33,888 bases of DNA. Origin: an uncultured Sphingomonadales bacterium. GTDB lineage: Bacteria > Pseudomonadota > Alphaproteobacteria > Sphingomonadales > Sphingomonadaceae. The stretch's first letter is position 1, and every line of letters starts with the position of its first letter. This document shows, piece after piece, positions 25,704-33,499 of the stretch. Location of the stretch: assembly GCA_903858875.1 (NCBI GenBank), contig CAIOKP010000345.1:1-33888 (forward strand). Reading direction: 5' to 3'. The position numbers were made by a program, and so were the translations under genes. The notes under the pieces are model-generated. The model had not been told where the DNA came from, did not search any database, and saw only the letters and a program-made list of their open reading frames with translations.

Positions 25704-25998
25704 GGCGAATTCCCTTGCGCTAAATAAATAAGTATTTATGCGTTAATTCGCCTTATGAATAGAATTTACAAATTGCGTCAGCGTTTATCGGATAGGTAAA
25801 CGTCAAGGTAATGATATTATTTCATTTGCGTTTTTTATGATGAATTTAAATTAAATTTCGTATTTATATTTTCTCGTAAATGGGACTTTTATCGAATTTA
25901 ACCACACCCCGCCTCATCGCAATACACTGTCGCCCCAGAACACCGTCCGCTACCCCCGCAATGCCAGTTCAGGGCTGACATCCCCGTCAATCGCGCCT
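25704..25998. promoter_or_regulatory. Extremely AT-rich intergenic region upstream of the GH26-like gene
   Basis: About 200 bp (25715-25905) are strongly AT-rich, in contrast to the GC-rich surroundings, and contain no gene. Features seen: an inverted repeat ATAAATA-AG-TATTTAT (25724-25739), several A/T runs, and AATTTA-AAT-TAAATT (about 25843-25857). The region likely holds the GH26 gene promoter on the minus strand and possibly sites for a silencing or nucleoid protein. The last 90 bp are GC-rich again and lead into the DUF2946-like gene. Confidence 0.6.
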
Positions 25999-26013
25999 AT
26001 GCCCGGTCCAGCC

Positions 26014-26427
26014 ATGACCGCCCTGCGCATCTTTATCCGAGCCCATCGCTCGCTCGCCTGCCTCTTGCTGGTGCTGGCGCTGGCGATGAAGGCGTTGGTA
26101 CCGGCGGGCTATATGGTTGCATCGGGCACGCGCATGATGTCCATCCAGATTTGCGCCGATTCGGTGGGCCAACGCCTGACGAAACAAATCGTGGTGGCCG
26201 ATACAGGTGCCAACCACACCACCGATACCGCCAAATCCGATATGGCCAAGCAAGCCTGCCCCTATGGCGGACATAGCGCGCCGGTACTGGACGTAACAGA
26301 CCCGTGGCTGCTGGCCACCGCCTTGGCCTTTATTCTCGCGCTGGGCATTGCGCCGGTGGCGATACCGCGCCCACGCCGGGCCAGCTTCCTTCTGCCGCCC
26401 GCCTGCGGACCGCCCGTCATCGCCTGA
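26014..26427 (+). CDS. DUF2946-like membrane-associated protein
   Basis: From ATG 26014 the product has 137 residues (142 if it starts at 25999). It has an N-terminal hydrophobic segment (LACLLLVLALAMKALVPAGYMV), a middle part with ICADSVGQRL and ACPYGGHSAPVLDV, a second hydrophobic segment (PWLLATALAFILALGIAPVAI) and a basic tail ending PPACGPPVIA. This layout, with single cysteines between two helices, matches the DUF2946 group that is repeatedly found next to copper-type TonB receptors in proteobacteria. Function is not established. A TonB-dependent receptor follows after 64 bp, which supports the context and a role in metal handling. Confidence 0.72.
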   Translation: MTALRIFIRAHRSLACLLLVLALAMKALVPAGYMVASGTRMMSIQICADSVGQRLTKQIVVADTGANHTTDTAKSDMAKQACPYGGHSAPVLDVTDPWLLATALAFILALGIAPVAIPRPRRASFLLPPACGPPVIA

Positions 26428-26491
26428 TCGCCGCACCCGCGCGCCGCGCCATCGCGCCGCGTAAGATCCAAGCGTTTTCGGGCATTCCCAT

Positions 26492-28708
26492 ATGAAATCT
26501 CTCGTCTCGACGGCGGCACTGGCCGCTGCGCTGCTCGCCTCGCCGGCCTTTGCCGCCACCAATGACGCACCACCGCCCATCGTCGTTATCGGCGACCGGG
26601 CGGACGACCACATCGCCCGCCCCGCCGAAACCACGGCCAGCGTCTCGGCCCAAACCATCGCGGAAAAGATCAACGCCACCAGCGTCGAGGACGCGCTGAA
26701 ATATCTGCCCAGTCTGGTCATCCGCAAACGCAACATTGGCGATACTTTCGCCCCCATCGCCACCCGCACTTCCGGCCTCGGCGCCAGCGCGCGGAGCTTG
26801 ATCTATGCCGATGGCGCGCTGCTGTCCGCGCTGATCGCCAATAATAATGGCAATGGCTCGCCCCGCTGGACCTTGGTGACGCCCGAGGAGATCGACCATA
26901 TCGACGTAATATATGGCCCGTTTTCCGCCGCCTATGCTGGCAATTCGATCGGCACGGTGGTCAATATCACCACCCGCAACCCTGACCATCTGGAAGCCCG
27001 CGCCACCGCGCTGACCAATGTCCAGACGTTTGACTATTACGGCACCCATCGCACCTTGCCGACCTGGCAAGCCTCTGGGTCCATCGGCGACCGCTTCGGC
27101 CCGCTCAGCCTGTTGGCCAGCGCAACCCAGACCACCGCCAACAGCCAGCCAGTCAGCTTTATCACCGCCACAACCGCGCCGACCGGCACCACCGGAGGCT
27201 ATAACGACGCATCCAAGACCGGCGCCGCGATCAAGGTACTGGGCGCCGGCGGCCTCGAACATCATGTGCAGGACACGTATAAGATCAAGGCCGCGCTCGA
27301 TTTCACGCCCGACATCCGCGCCACCTATGTGCTGGGCATCTGGCATGACGACACGCAAGGGGCCGCCGAAAGCTACCTCACCTCGGCCACCGGCCAGGCG
27401 GCGTATACCGGCGCCTTTTCCTCTGGCGTCTATACCCGCGACGCGCTGCATTTCAGCCATGCGCTCAACCTGACCGGCACGACGCCCCGGCTCGATTGGC
27501 AAGTGGTTGGCACGATCTATCACTACGCCCACGACTTGCAAAACACCCCGACCAGCGCCAACGTCCTGCCTGCCGCCGCCACGGGCGGGGTCGGCACAAT
27601 CCTGCGGCAGGATGGCACCGGCTGGATCACGCTCGATGCCAAGGCCGCGCGGCATATCGGCGATGGTGCGCAAATTCTCAGCCTTGGGGCCCATGCCGAC
27701 CGCATGACGCTGGCCAATGCGACCTATGCCGCGACCGACTGGCTGGACACCGCGACGCAGGGCGCACCCACGGCGCTGTCGCAAGGGCGCACCCGCACTC
27801 TGGCGATCTGGGCACAAGACGCAGTGAAGCTGGCGCGCGGCCTGACGCTGACACTGGGCGGGCGTTATGAAGCGTGGCGGGCCTACGGCGGGTATGCTTA
27901 CCTCAACACCGCCGCCGCGCCCGTGGTTCAGAGCGAACGCACCGCCACCGGCTTTTCGCCCAAGGCGACGCTCGAATGGAAAATTACCCCGGCCTATGCG
28001 CTGCGTCTGTCGGGGGGGCAGGCGTTCCGCTATCCAACGGTCGGTGAATTGTACCAGACGACGACGGTCGGCACCTTGCTGGCCAACCCCAACCCCAACC
28101 TGATGCCCGAACGCGCCCGCAGCGCCGAACTGGCGCTCGAACGGCGCGGGCCACATGGCACCGCTCGCCTATCGCTGTTTAACGAAGTCATCGCCAACGC
28201 ACTGATCTCGCAAACCGGCCCGGTGGTCGGCGGCGCCGCCACATCCTATGTCCAAAACGTTGACCGCACCCGCGCCCGCGGCGTTGAAATCGCGCTGGAA
28301 CGCCGCGACATTGCCGGTACCGTCGATGTGCAGGGGTCACTCACCTATGCCGATGCCATTACCAGCGCCGACACCGTGTTCCCCGCCGCCATCGGCAAAT
28401 TGCTGCCCTCCGTGCCGCGCTGGAAAGCCAATGCAGCGGTTACCTGGCATCCAACATCGCAAGTCAGCCTGACCACGGCGGCGCGCTATGCCAGCCGCAA
28501 TTACGCCAATTTGGATAATAGCGATGTGGTCGGCAACACGTTCGGCGGCTTTTATCAATATTTTGTCGTCGATGCCCGCGCGACATTTCGCATGAACGAC
28601 CATGTCGATGTCGCGGTCGGGGTCGATAATTTGGGCAATGACAAATACTTCCTCTACCACCCGTTCCCGCAACGCTCGTTCACCGCGCAGGTCAATTGGC
28701 GGATGTGA
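26492..28708 (+). CDS. TonB-dependent outer-membrane receptor
   Basis: The 738-residue protein has a signal peptide (SLVSTAALAAALLASPAFA, cut at 21/22), a TonB-box-like segment PIVVIGDR (about 29-36), a plug domain (about 45-155, with VEDALKYLPSLVIRKR and IDHIDVIYGPFSAAYAGNSIGTVVNITTR) and a long 22-strand barrel with alternating patterns and sequences such as FSPKATLEWKITPAYALRLSGGQAFRYPTVGELYQ. It ends QVNWRM rather than in the usual terminal Phe. TonB receptors import metal chelates or vitamins with energy from TonB-ExbB-ExbD. The preceding DUF2946-like gene suggests copper or another metal, but no ligand can be read from sequence. It is convergent with the phosphatase gene, 10 bp away. 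Confidence 0.93.
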   Translation: MKSLVSTAALAAALLASPAFAATNDAPPPIVVIGDRADDHIARPAETTASVSAQTIAEKINATSVEDALKYLPSLVIRKRNIGDTFAPIATRTSGLGASARSLIYADGALLSALIANNNGNGSPRWTLVTPEEIDHIDVIYGPFSAAYAGNSIGTVVNITTRNPDHLEARATALTNVQTFDYYGTHRTLPTWQASGSIGDRFGPLSLLASATQTTANSQPVSFITATTAPTGTTGGYNDASKTGAAIKVLGAGGLEHHVQDTYKIKAALDFTPDIRATYVLGIWHDDTQGAAESYLTSATGQAAYTGAFSSGVYTRDALHFSHALNLTGTTPRLDWQVVGTIYHYAHDLQNTPTSANVLPAAATGGVGTILRQDGTGWITLDAKAARHIGDGAQILSLGAHADRMTLANATYAATDWLDTATQGAPTALSQGRTRTLAIWAQDAVKLARGLTLTLGGRYEAWRAYGGYAYLNTAAAPVVQSERTATGFSPKATLEWKITPAYALRLSGGQAFRYPTVGELYQTTTVGTLLANPNPNLMPERARSAELALERRGPHGTARLSLFNEVIANALISQTGPVVGGAATSYVQNVDRTRARGVEIALERRDIAGTVDVQGSLTYADAITSADTVFPAAIGKLLPSVPRWKANAAVTWHPTSQVSLTTAARYASRNYANLDNSDVVGNTFGGFYQYFVVDARATFRMNDHVDVAVGVDNLGNDKYFLYHPFPQRSFTAQVNWRM

Positions 28709-28718
28709 GGCGCAGCGC

Positions 28719-29186
28719 CTAGCCGGCCAGATGCGTGACCAGCATCTCGGCCGCGCGGGCGACCTCGTTCCAGGTCTGGGCGAAATCCTCCGGCCCGCCG
28801 TAATAGGGATCTGCGACCGATTGCCCCGCCCGGCCGGGCACAATGTCCAGCAACAGCGCCAGCCGCGCGCTGGTATCGGCCGGGGCGATGCGGCGCAGAT
28901 CGGTCAGATTGGCGTGATCCAGCGCGAAAATATGCGAAAACCGGGTAAAGTCCGTCCGTTCGATCTGCCGCCCGCGAAAGCCGGTGATGTCGATGCCATG
29001 TTCCGCCGCGACGGCACAGGCGCGGGGATCGGGCGCCTCGCCAATGTGCCAGCCGCCGGTGCCAGCCGAATCGACCTGCACCGCCAACCCCGCGCGCCCG
29101 GCAGCGTCGCGAAAGGCCGCCTCGGCCAGAGGCGAACGGCAAATATTGCCGAGACAGACAAACAGGACCGACGCAGATGTCACCAT
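28719..29186 (-). CDS. Low-molecular-weight protein tyrosine phosphatase
   Basis: The 155-residue protein shows the LMW-PTP active loop VCLGNICRSPLAEA (Cys 11, Arg 17) near the N-terminus and the general-acid motif DPYYGG near the C-terminus, with RQIERTDFTRFSHIFALDHAN between. Length is typical. It removes phosphate from tyrosine on cytoplasmic proteins; many such enzymes act with tyrosine kinases in exopolysaccharide export, which fits loosely with the glycan genes 4-6 kb away, though no kinase is in the window. ATG 29186 gives the usual short N-terminus. Confidence 0.95.
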   Translation of the reverse strand: MVTSASVLFVCLGNICRSPLAEAAFRDAAGRAGLAVQVDSAGTGGWHIGEAPDPRACAVAAEHGIDITGFRGRQIERTDFTRFSHIFALDHANLTDLRRIAPADTSARLALLLDIVPGRAGQSVADPYYGGPEDFAQTWNEVARAAEMLVTHLAG

Positions 29187-29579
29187 CGGATGACAAGCTA
29201 CCGAAATATGACGAAAAAGTCATCGTGGAAAACACAGGCGTGCAAAGCAGGCCCGCAACGCCGACAAAGATCGGGCGATCCGCGCCCCGATCCTGCACCC
29301 AACAGGCGAAACTCCGCACCCATGCGCAGGCACGAAGCTTCGCCCGCCGATCACTTGGCGATCGCCCGCCTGCTCCCGGGCGACCATGATTGATAGTATC
29401 TCAATCGCAATGGTAGACAATCGCCGAGCGACGAACAGCCCACCGCTCCCGACGAATGGAACGCGCCCACACAGCGGGACCAGTGAACGCCATATCCGAT
29501 GGCCGAATTGGCCCATCCCGGCACAGGCCCACCTTGCGCCCCCTGTTACCGAAGGCCACTTCGCGCTAGGTCCGGCATC
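29187..29579. other. 393-bp region without a recognisable gene
   Basis: No frame shows a recognisable domain. Inverted repeats are present: ATGAC-N6-GTCAT (29208-29223), the palindrome GGCGATCGCC (29357-29366) and GATTGA-N7-TCAATC (29388-29406). The last could be an operator for the hemoglobin gene downstream; the first lies 22 bp upstream of the phosphatase start. Functions are not established. Confidence 0.4.
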
Positions 29580-29999
29580 GTGACCAAATCCGCCCCCCAC
29601 CCGCCACCGATGCCCGGCCCCAGCCCGGTGCAGGATCGCCACCCCGATCTCGCGCGGTTGGTCGACACTTTCTATGGCCGCGCGCGGGATGATGCGTTGA
29701 TCGGGCCCGTCTTCGCCAGCGTCGTCACCGATTGGCCGCACCACCTGCGCGCGCTGACCGCGTTTTGGGCGGCGCAATTGCGCGGGCGCGGCACCTATCG
29801 CGGCCAGCCCATCGCCGCCCACCGCGCCATGGCCGACCGGCTCAGCCCCGAGATGTTCGACCGCTGGCTGGCCCTGTGGCAGGCGACGACCGCCGAAGTG
29901 ATGTCGCCCGCGGACGCCGCCGCCTTGCAATCGCGCGCCGTGCGTATCGCGGTGGTGCTGCGCGCGGCCATTTTTGACGCGGGAGGCCCGGGCGAATGA
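29580..29999 (+). CDS. Group III truncated hemoglobin
   Basis: From GTG 29580 the protein has 139 residues (129 from ATG 29610). It shows the group III pattern: LARLVDTFYGRARDDALIGPVFASVV, WPHHLRALTAFWAAQL (distal side), then GRGTYRGQPIAAHRAM with the probable proximal haem His, and FDRWLALWQATTAEVM. These small globins bind oxygen or NO and often act in detoxification or in microaerobic growth. AGG about 8 bases before the GTG supports that start weakly. The stop overlaps the next gene (ATGA), so they are translationally coupled. The window has a second globin, the sensor at 3761-5260. Confidence 0.9.
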   Translation: MTKSAPHPPPMPGPSPVQDRHPDLARLVDTFYGRARDDALIGPVFASVVTDWPHHLRALTAFWAAQLRGRGTYRGQPIAAHRAMADRLSPEMFDRWLALWQATTAEVMSPADAAALQSRAVRIAVVLRAAIFDAGGPGE

Positions 30000-30568
30000 A
30001 CGCGACACTCTGGGCGCTTCTGTCGTGCCTGCTGGCCGGAATCGGGGCGCGGGATCAGATGTTGGTCGCGGCGCTGACCGCACGGCTGGGGCGGCACGGC
30101 GGGCTGTTGCTGATGGGCTGCGTCACCGGCGCGCTGGCCAGCGGGTTTGCCGCATGGGCGACGCGGGAAATCGCCGGGCAGATGACTTATCCGGCGCGGC
30201 TAGTGCTGGCCTGCTTCGCGCTGGCGGCGGCAGGCATCGAATCGCTGGCATTCAAGCCCAAGTTCAAGGCCAAGGAGCCAACGCGCTCGCTGTTCGCGGC
30301 CGCCATCGTGCTCTTGTCGCAACAGGCGGCGGATGCGGCGCGCTTTCTCGTGTTGGCCATCGCGCTGGTCACCGATGCGCCGGTGCCGGCGGCGGTCGGC
30401 GGCGCATTTGGCACCGGCGGCGCGCTCCTGCTCGGCTGGTTGGCGGCGGAGGGGATGTTGGACGCGCAGTCGGGGATCATCACGATTCGGCGCTGGGCGG
30501 GCACCGTGTTGCTGGGCGTTGGGGTCGGGCTGGGCATTTGGGTCTTTGCCGAAATCGGCCGCTATTAA
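29996..30568 (+). CDS. Six-helix membrane protein, GDT1/UPF0016-like with degenerate motifs
   Basis: The 190-residue protein has six predicted hydrophobic segments in two similar halves, with LSCLLAGIGARDQMLVAALTARLGR in the first and IVLLSQQAADAARFLVLAIAL in the second. GDT1/TMEM165 proteins, which export Mn or Ca, have ExGDKT in both helices; here the equivalents read GIGARDQ and SQQAADA, so the key acidic residues are missing or changed. If related, it may have lost that transport function or use another substrate. It overlaps the truncated hemoglobin gene by 4 bp (ATGA), which links their expression. The family assignment is tentative. Confidence 0.6.
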   Translation: MNATLWALLSCLLAGIGARDQMLVAALTARLGRHGGLLLMGCVTGALASGFAAWATREIAGQMTYPARLVLACFALAAAGIESLAFKPKFKAKEPTRSLFAAAIVLLSQQAADAARFLVLAIALVTDAPVPAAVGGAFGTGGALLLGWLAAEGMLDAQSGIITIRRWAGTVLLGVGVGLGIWVFAEIGRY

Positions 30569-30663
30569 TCGCACCGCACGATCACTCTGCGTAGTATCCA
30601 CCGCTTCGGCGATAACCGCGATGATGGTAAACCCTTTGCAAGACACCAGCCATGGAGGCCCCA
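30569..30663 (+). promoter_or_regulatory. dps upstream region with GGAGG ribosome-binding site
   Basis: These 95 bp contain no gene. GGAGG at 30654-30658 lies 5 bases before ATG 30664 and decides the start over the in-frame ATG at 30652. No OxyR- or sigma-type motif can be assigned by eye. Confidence 0.45.
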
Positions 30664-31122
30664 ATGCCCAACGATCACAACGTCAAGCTCGCGCTGACCG
30701 ATAGCCTTAACGGCCTGCTGGCCGATCTGTTCACGCTGTATCTGAAGACCAAGAATTTCCACTGGCATGTGCGCGGGGCGCAATTCCACGATCTGCACCT
30801 GCTGTTCGACGCCCAGGCCACCGAAATCTTCGCCCTGACCGACATCGTTGCCGAGCGCGTTCGCAAGAACCACGCCGCCACGTTGACCGGCATCGCCGCC
30901 ATCGCCGCCAAGACCCGGATCAAGGACCAGCCGCGCGCCGACCTGCCCGCGCCTGAGATGATTGCGCAATTGCGCGATGACAACGCCACGCTGATCACCG
31001 CGCTGCGCGAGGTGAAAGCCGCCGCGACCGCCGCTGGCGACAACGCCACCGAGGGGTTCGCCGACGATTGGACCGATCAGGCCGAAACCCGCGTGTGGTT
31101 CCTGACCAGCCTGCTGGGCTGA
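30664..31122 (+). CDS. dps: Dps family DNA-binding ferritin-like protein
   Basis: The 152-residue protein has the Dps ferroxidase signature: TKNFHWHVRGAQFHDLHLLFDAQATEIFALTD, where the His, Asp and Glu residues bind iron between subunits. It forms 12-mers that oxidise and store iron with hydrogen peroxide and protect DNA in the cytoplasm. The N-terminus (PNDHNVKLALTD) has little positive charge, so DNA binding may be weak. It stands alone with its own promoter region. Confidence 0.96.
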   Translation: MPNDHNVKLALTDSLNGLLADLFTLYLKTKNFHWHVRGAQFHDLHLLFDAQATEIFALTDIVAERVRKNHAATLTGIAAIAAKTRIKDQPRADLPAPEMIAQLRDDNATLITALREVKAAATAAGDNATEGFADDWTDQAETRVWFLTSLLG

Positions 31123-31202
31123 TCCGCATTCCGCCGCTGATAAACCGCGCATAGCTTTGCAACGCGGTTTGCCGGCGGGGGCGCGGGTGCTATCCCTCGC
31201 CC

Positions 31203-31823
31203 ATGGCACACACGACAATCATCGACGGCGCAACCGACGCCGACATCGCCCTCTGGCTGGCCGAACAGCTGCACACCGCCTTGGCCGCCAGCACGGGCGA
31301 GATCGCGATCACCCTGCCGGGTGGCTCCACCCCGTTCCCGATCCTCGCCGAACTGGCAAAGCTTGCCATCCCATTCGACCGCATCGCGGTGTGGCCGGGC
31401 GACGACCGCATCGTGGGCGAGGATCACGCCGCCTCGAACGTCGGCCGTATCCGCGCCGCGCTCGAACCGCTGGGCGCGCGGATCGTGCCGCTGGCCGAAG
31501 GCGCGCACCCGCCGCATTTCGAGCTGGCTTGGCTGGGCATGGGTAATGACGGGCATATCGCCTCGCTGTTCCCCAATACCGACCCGGCGGTCAACGCCCC
31601 GGCACAGGTGATCCGCCTGACCCCCGATCCGCTGCCACCAGAGGCGCCGTTCGACCGCCTGTCGATGACGATCCCGTCGCTGGTCGATGCCGACGCGCTG
31701 GTGTTTGTGGCGCGCGGACCGGAAAAGCGCGCGATTTTTGAAAGCGCCGTTGCGGGCGTTCACGATCTGCCCATCGCCCGCCTGCTGGCCACCGCACAGA
31801 CGCCGGTTACATGTTTCAACTGA
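31203..31823 (+). CDS. pgl: 6-phosphogluconolactonase
   Basis: The 206-residue protein shows the lactonase/glucosamine-phosphate-isomerase-like fold: ITLPGGSTPFPILAEL, IAVWPGDDRIVGEDHAASN with active-site residues, and LAWLGMGNDGHIASLFPNT, which holds the catalytic His. It hydrolyses 6-phosphogluconolactone in the pentose phosphate and Entner-Doudoroff pathways. Length is somewhat shorter than the 230-250 of many bacterial Pgl. zwf, edd and other pathway genes are not in the window. The end overlaps the next NUDIX gene by 13 bp. Confidence 0.93.
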   Translation: MAHTTIIDGATDADIALWLAEQLHTALAASTGEIAITLPGGSTPFPILAELAKLAIPFDRIAVWPGDDRIVGEDHAASNVGRIRAALEPLGARIVPLAEGAHPPHFELAWLGMGNDGHIASLFPNTDPAVNAPAQVIRLTPDPLPPEAPFDRLSMTIPSLVDADALVFVARGPEKRAIFESAVAGVHDLPIARLLATAQTPVTCFN

Positions 31824-32299
31824 TCGTGGAGCGGCTGTTCGGGCTGCTGCCCGCACCGCTCCACCGTGTGGCGCTGCGCCGCGCCCATGCCGCGCGCAAA
31901 ATCTGGTGGCGGGTGCGCCGTCCCAACGTCGAGGCCTGCCGCATCCTCGCGCTCGATAGCGAGGGGCGCGTGTTGCTCGTCCGCCATTCCTATGGCCCCG
32001 CCTGCTGGATGCCCCCCGGCGGCGGCATGAAGCGCGGCGAAGACCCGATCATCGCCGCCATCCGCGAACTGGGCGAGGAAATCGGCTGTTGCCTGGCCAA
32101 CGCCGGCGTCATTGCCGTCACCACCGACACGCTGCACGGCGCGGGCAACACCGTCCACGTCGTCATCGGCCAATGCCAAGGCACACCGACCCCGGACCAG
32201 CGCGAAATCCTCGCCGCCGAATTTTTCGCCATCGACGCACTGCCCGACGATCTGGCGCGCGGGCTGGATGTGGCGATACCCCTGTGGTTGAACGCTTAA
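31811..32299 (+). CDS. NUDIX hydrolase
   Basis: The 162-residue protein has a full NUDIX box, GGGMKRGEDPIIAAIRELGEEIGC, with Glu at each consensus position, so it should be an active Mg-dependent pyrophosphohydrolase. An N-terminal amphipathic or hydrophobic helix (FQLIVERLFGLLPAPLHRVALRR) precedes the domain; ACRILALDSEGRVLLVRHSYGP is the first strand pair. The substrate is unknown. ATG 31811 lies inside the pgl end (13-bp overlap), showing coupling with pgl. It is convergent with dinB, only 3 bp between stops. Confidence 0.93.
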   Translation: MFQLIVERLFGLLPAPLHRVALRRAHAARKIWWRVRRPNVEACRILALDSEGRVLLVRHSYGPACWMPPGGGMKRGEDPIIAAIRELGEEIGCCLANAGVIAVTTDTLHGAGNTVHVVIGQCQGTPTPDQREILAAEFFAIDALPDDLARGLDVAIPLWLNA

Positions 32300-32302
32300 G
32301 GC

Positions 32303-33439
32303 CTAAAACAACTTCATTTGCCCAGCCTCATTCCCCGCTTCCGGCAGGTCGATCAAGCCCTTGGCCGTCGCGCCCTCCAGCGCCGACAGGGTCAGCCCCA
32401 TCAATCGCACCGGCTGGGGCAAGGGCAGCAAATCATTCAGCAACCCCTCGGCCACGCGCGCGAATTCCTCGCGCCCCTCGACCACTTGGGCCAGCGACCG
32501 CGCATGGGTCCGCAGCGTAAAATCCGACAGCCGCAGCTTGAGCGTTATCGTCCGCCCGCGCGCGCCGACCTTGGCAATGTCGCCCCATACGAGGTCGATG
32601 ATATTGGCCAGTGCCTCGCGCAGTCCCGGCCCGGTCGAAATGTCGCGATCAAACGTCCGCTCCCCGCCCAACGATTTACGCGGCCGGTTCGCGCGCACCG
32701 GGCGCAAGTCGATCCCCCGCGCGGCGCGGTAGAGATATTCCGCCTGCGCACCGAAATGTTCGCGCAAAAACGCCAGCGGCTGTGTCGCCAGATCCCCGCC
32801 CGTATGCAGGCCCAGCGCAGCCATCTTTTCCGCACCGCGCGGGCCGACCCCATGGAACCGGCGCAGCGGTAATGCGGCGACGAATTGCGCGCCCTCCCCC
32901 GGACGGATCAGGCACAGGCCATCGGGCTTGTTCTGATCGCTGGCGATTTTGGCGAGGAATTTATTGTACGACACGCCCGCACTGGCGGTCAGGCCGGTGT
33001 CGCTGTGAATGCGGGCGCGGATCAGTTCGGCAATGCGCGTCGCCGACCCGATGCCGCGCAGGTCGCGGGTCACATCCAGATACGCCTCGTCGAGCGAGAG
33101 CGGTTCGATCCGCGCGGCATAATCGGCAAAGATCGCGCGGATCTGGCGCGACACGCCGCGATAGACCTCAAAGCGCGGCGGGCGGAACACCAGTTGCGGG
33201 CATAATCGCGCGGCCTGCACGCTGGCCATCGCGGACCGGACGCCGAATTTGCGCGCCTCATAGCTGGCCGCGGCGACAACCCCGCGCTCCCGCGATCCGC
33301 CGACGGCCACGGGCAGGCCTTTCAACGATGGGTCGTCGCGCTGTTCGACGCTGGCGAAAAACGCATCCATGTCGATGTGGATGATCTTGCGCAGGCCGGG
33401 CACTTCGTCATCATCACTGTCGTATTCGGGCGAATCCAT
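32303..33439 (-). CDS. dinB: DNA polymerase IV (Y-family)
   Basis: The 378-residue protein has the Y-family catalytic blocks: IIHIDMDAFFASVEQRDD (metal-binding Asp), LSLDEAYLDVTRD (second acidic pair), helix-hairpin-helix GVGPRGAEKMAALGL, and the little-finger domain with RKSLGGERTFDRDI. The C-terminus ends QMKLF, a clamp-binding motif for the replisome sliding clamp. It carries out error-prone translesion synthesis. An acidic N-terminal tail (DSPEYDSDDDEVP) precedes the core. No LexA box is recognised by eye upstream. It reads divergently to nothing in the window; UrcA lies upstream on the same strand, 60 bp away. Confidence 0.96.
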   Translation of the reverse strand: MDSPEYDSDDDEVPGLRKIIHIDMDAFFASVEQRDDPSLKGLPVAVGGSRERGVVAAASYEARKFGVRSAMASVQAARLCPQLVFRPPRFEVYRGVSRQIRAIFADYAARIEPLSLDEAYLDVTRDLRGIGSATRIAELIRARIHSDTGLTASAGVSYNKFLAKIASDQNKPDGLCLIRPGEGAQFVAALPLRRFHGVGPRGAEKMAALGLHTGGDLATQPLAFLREHFGAQAEYLYRAARGIDLRPVRANRPRKSLGGERTFDRDISTGPGLREALANIIDLVWGDIAKVGARGRTITLKLRLSDFTLRTHARSLAQVVEGREEFARVAEGLLNDLLPLPQPVRLMGLTLSALEGATAKGLIDLPEAGNEAGQMKLF

Positions 33440-33499
33440 GCCCGCACCCTAGCGCCCCGGCGCGCAATGCGCACGGGGCACTTTGCAGGGCGGGGGCAC

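Noticed and set aside
26417..28156. Minus-strand open frame of 579 codons
   Set aside because: It is antisense to the TonB-dependent receptor; high GC at third positions creates long false frames here.
28719..29186. ArsC-type arsenate reductase
   Set aside because: The P-loop and the DPYYGG motif fit a protein tyrosine phosphatase, and no ars genes are nearby.
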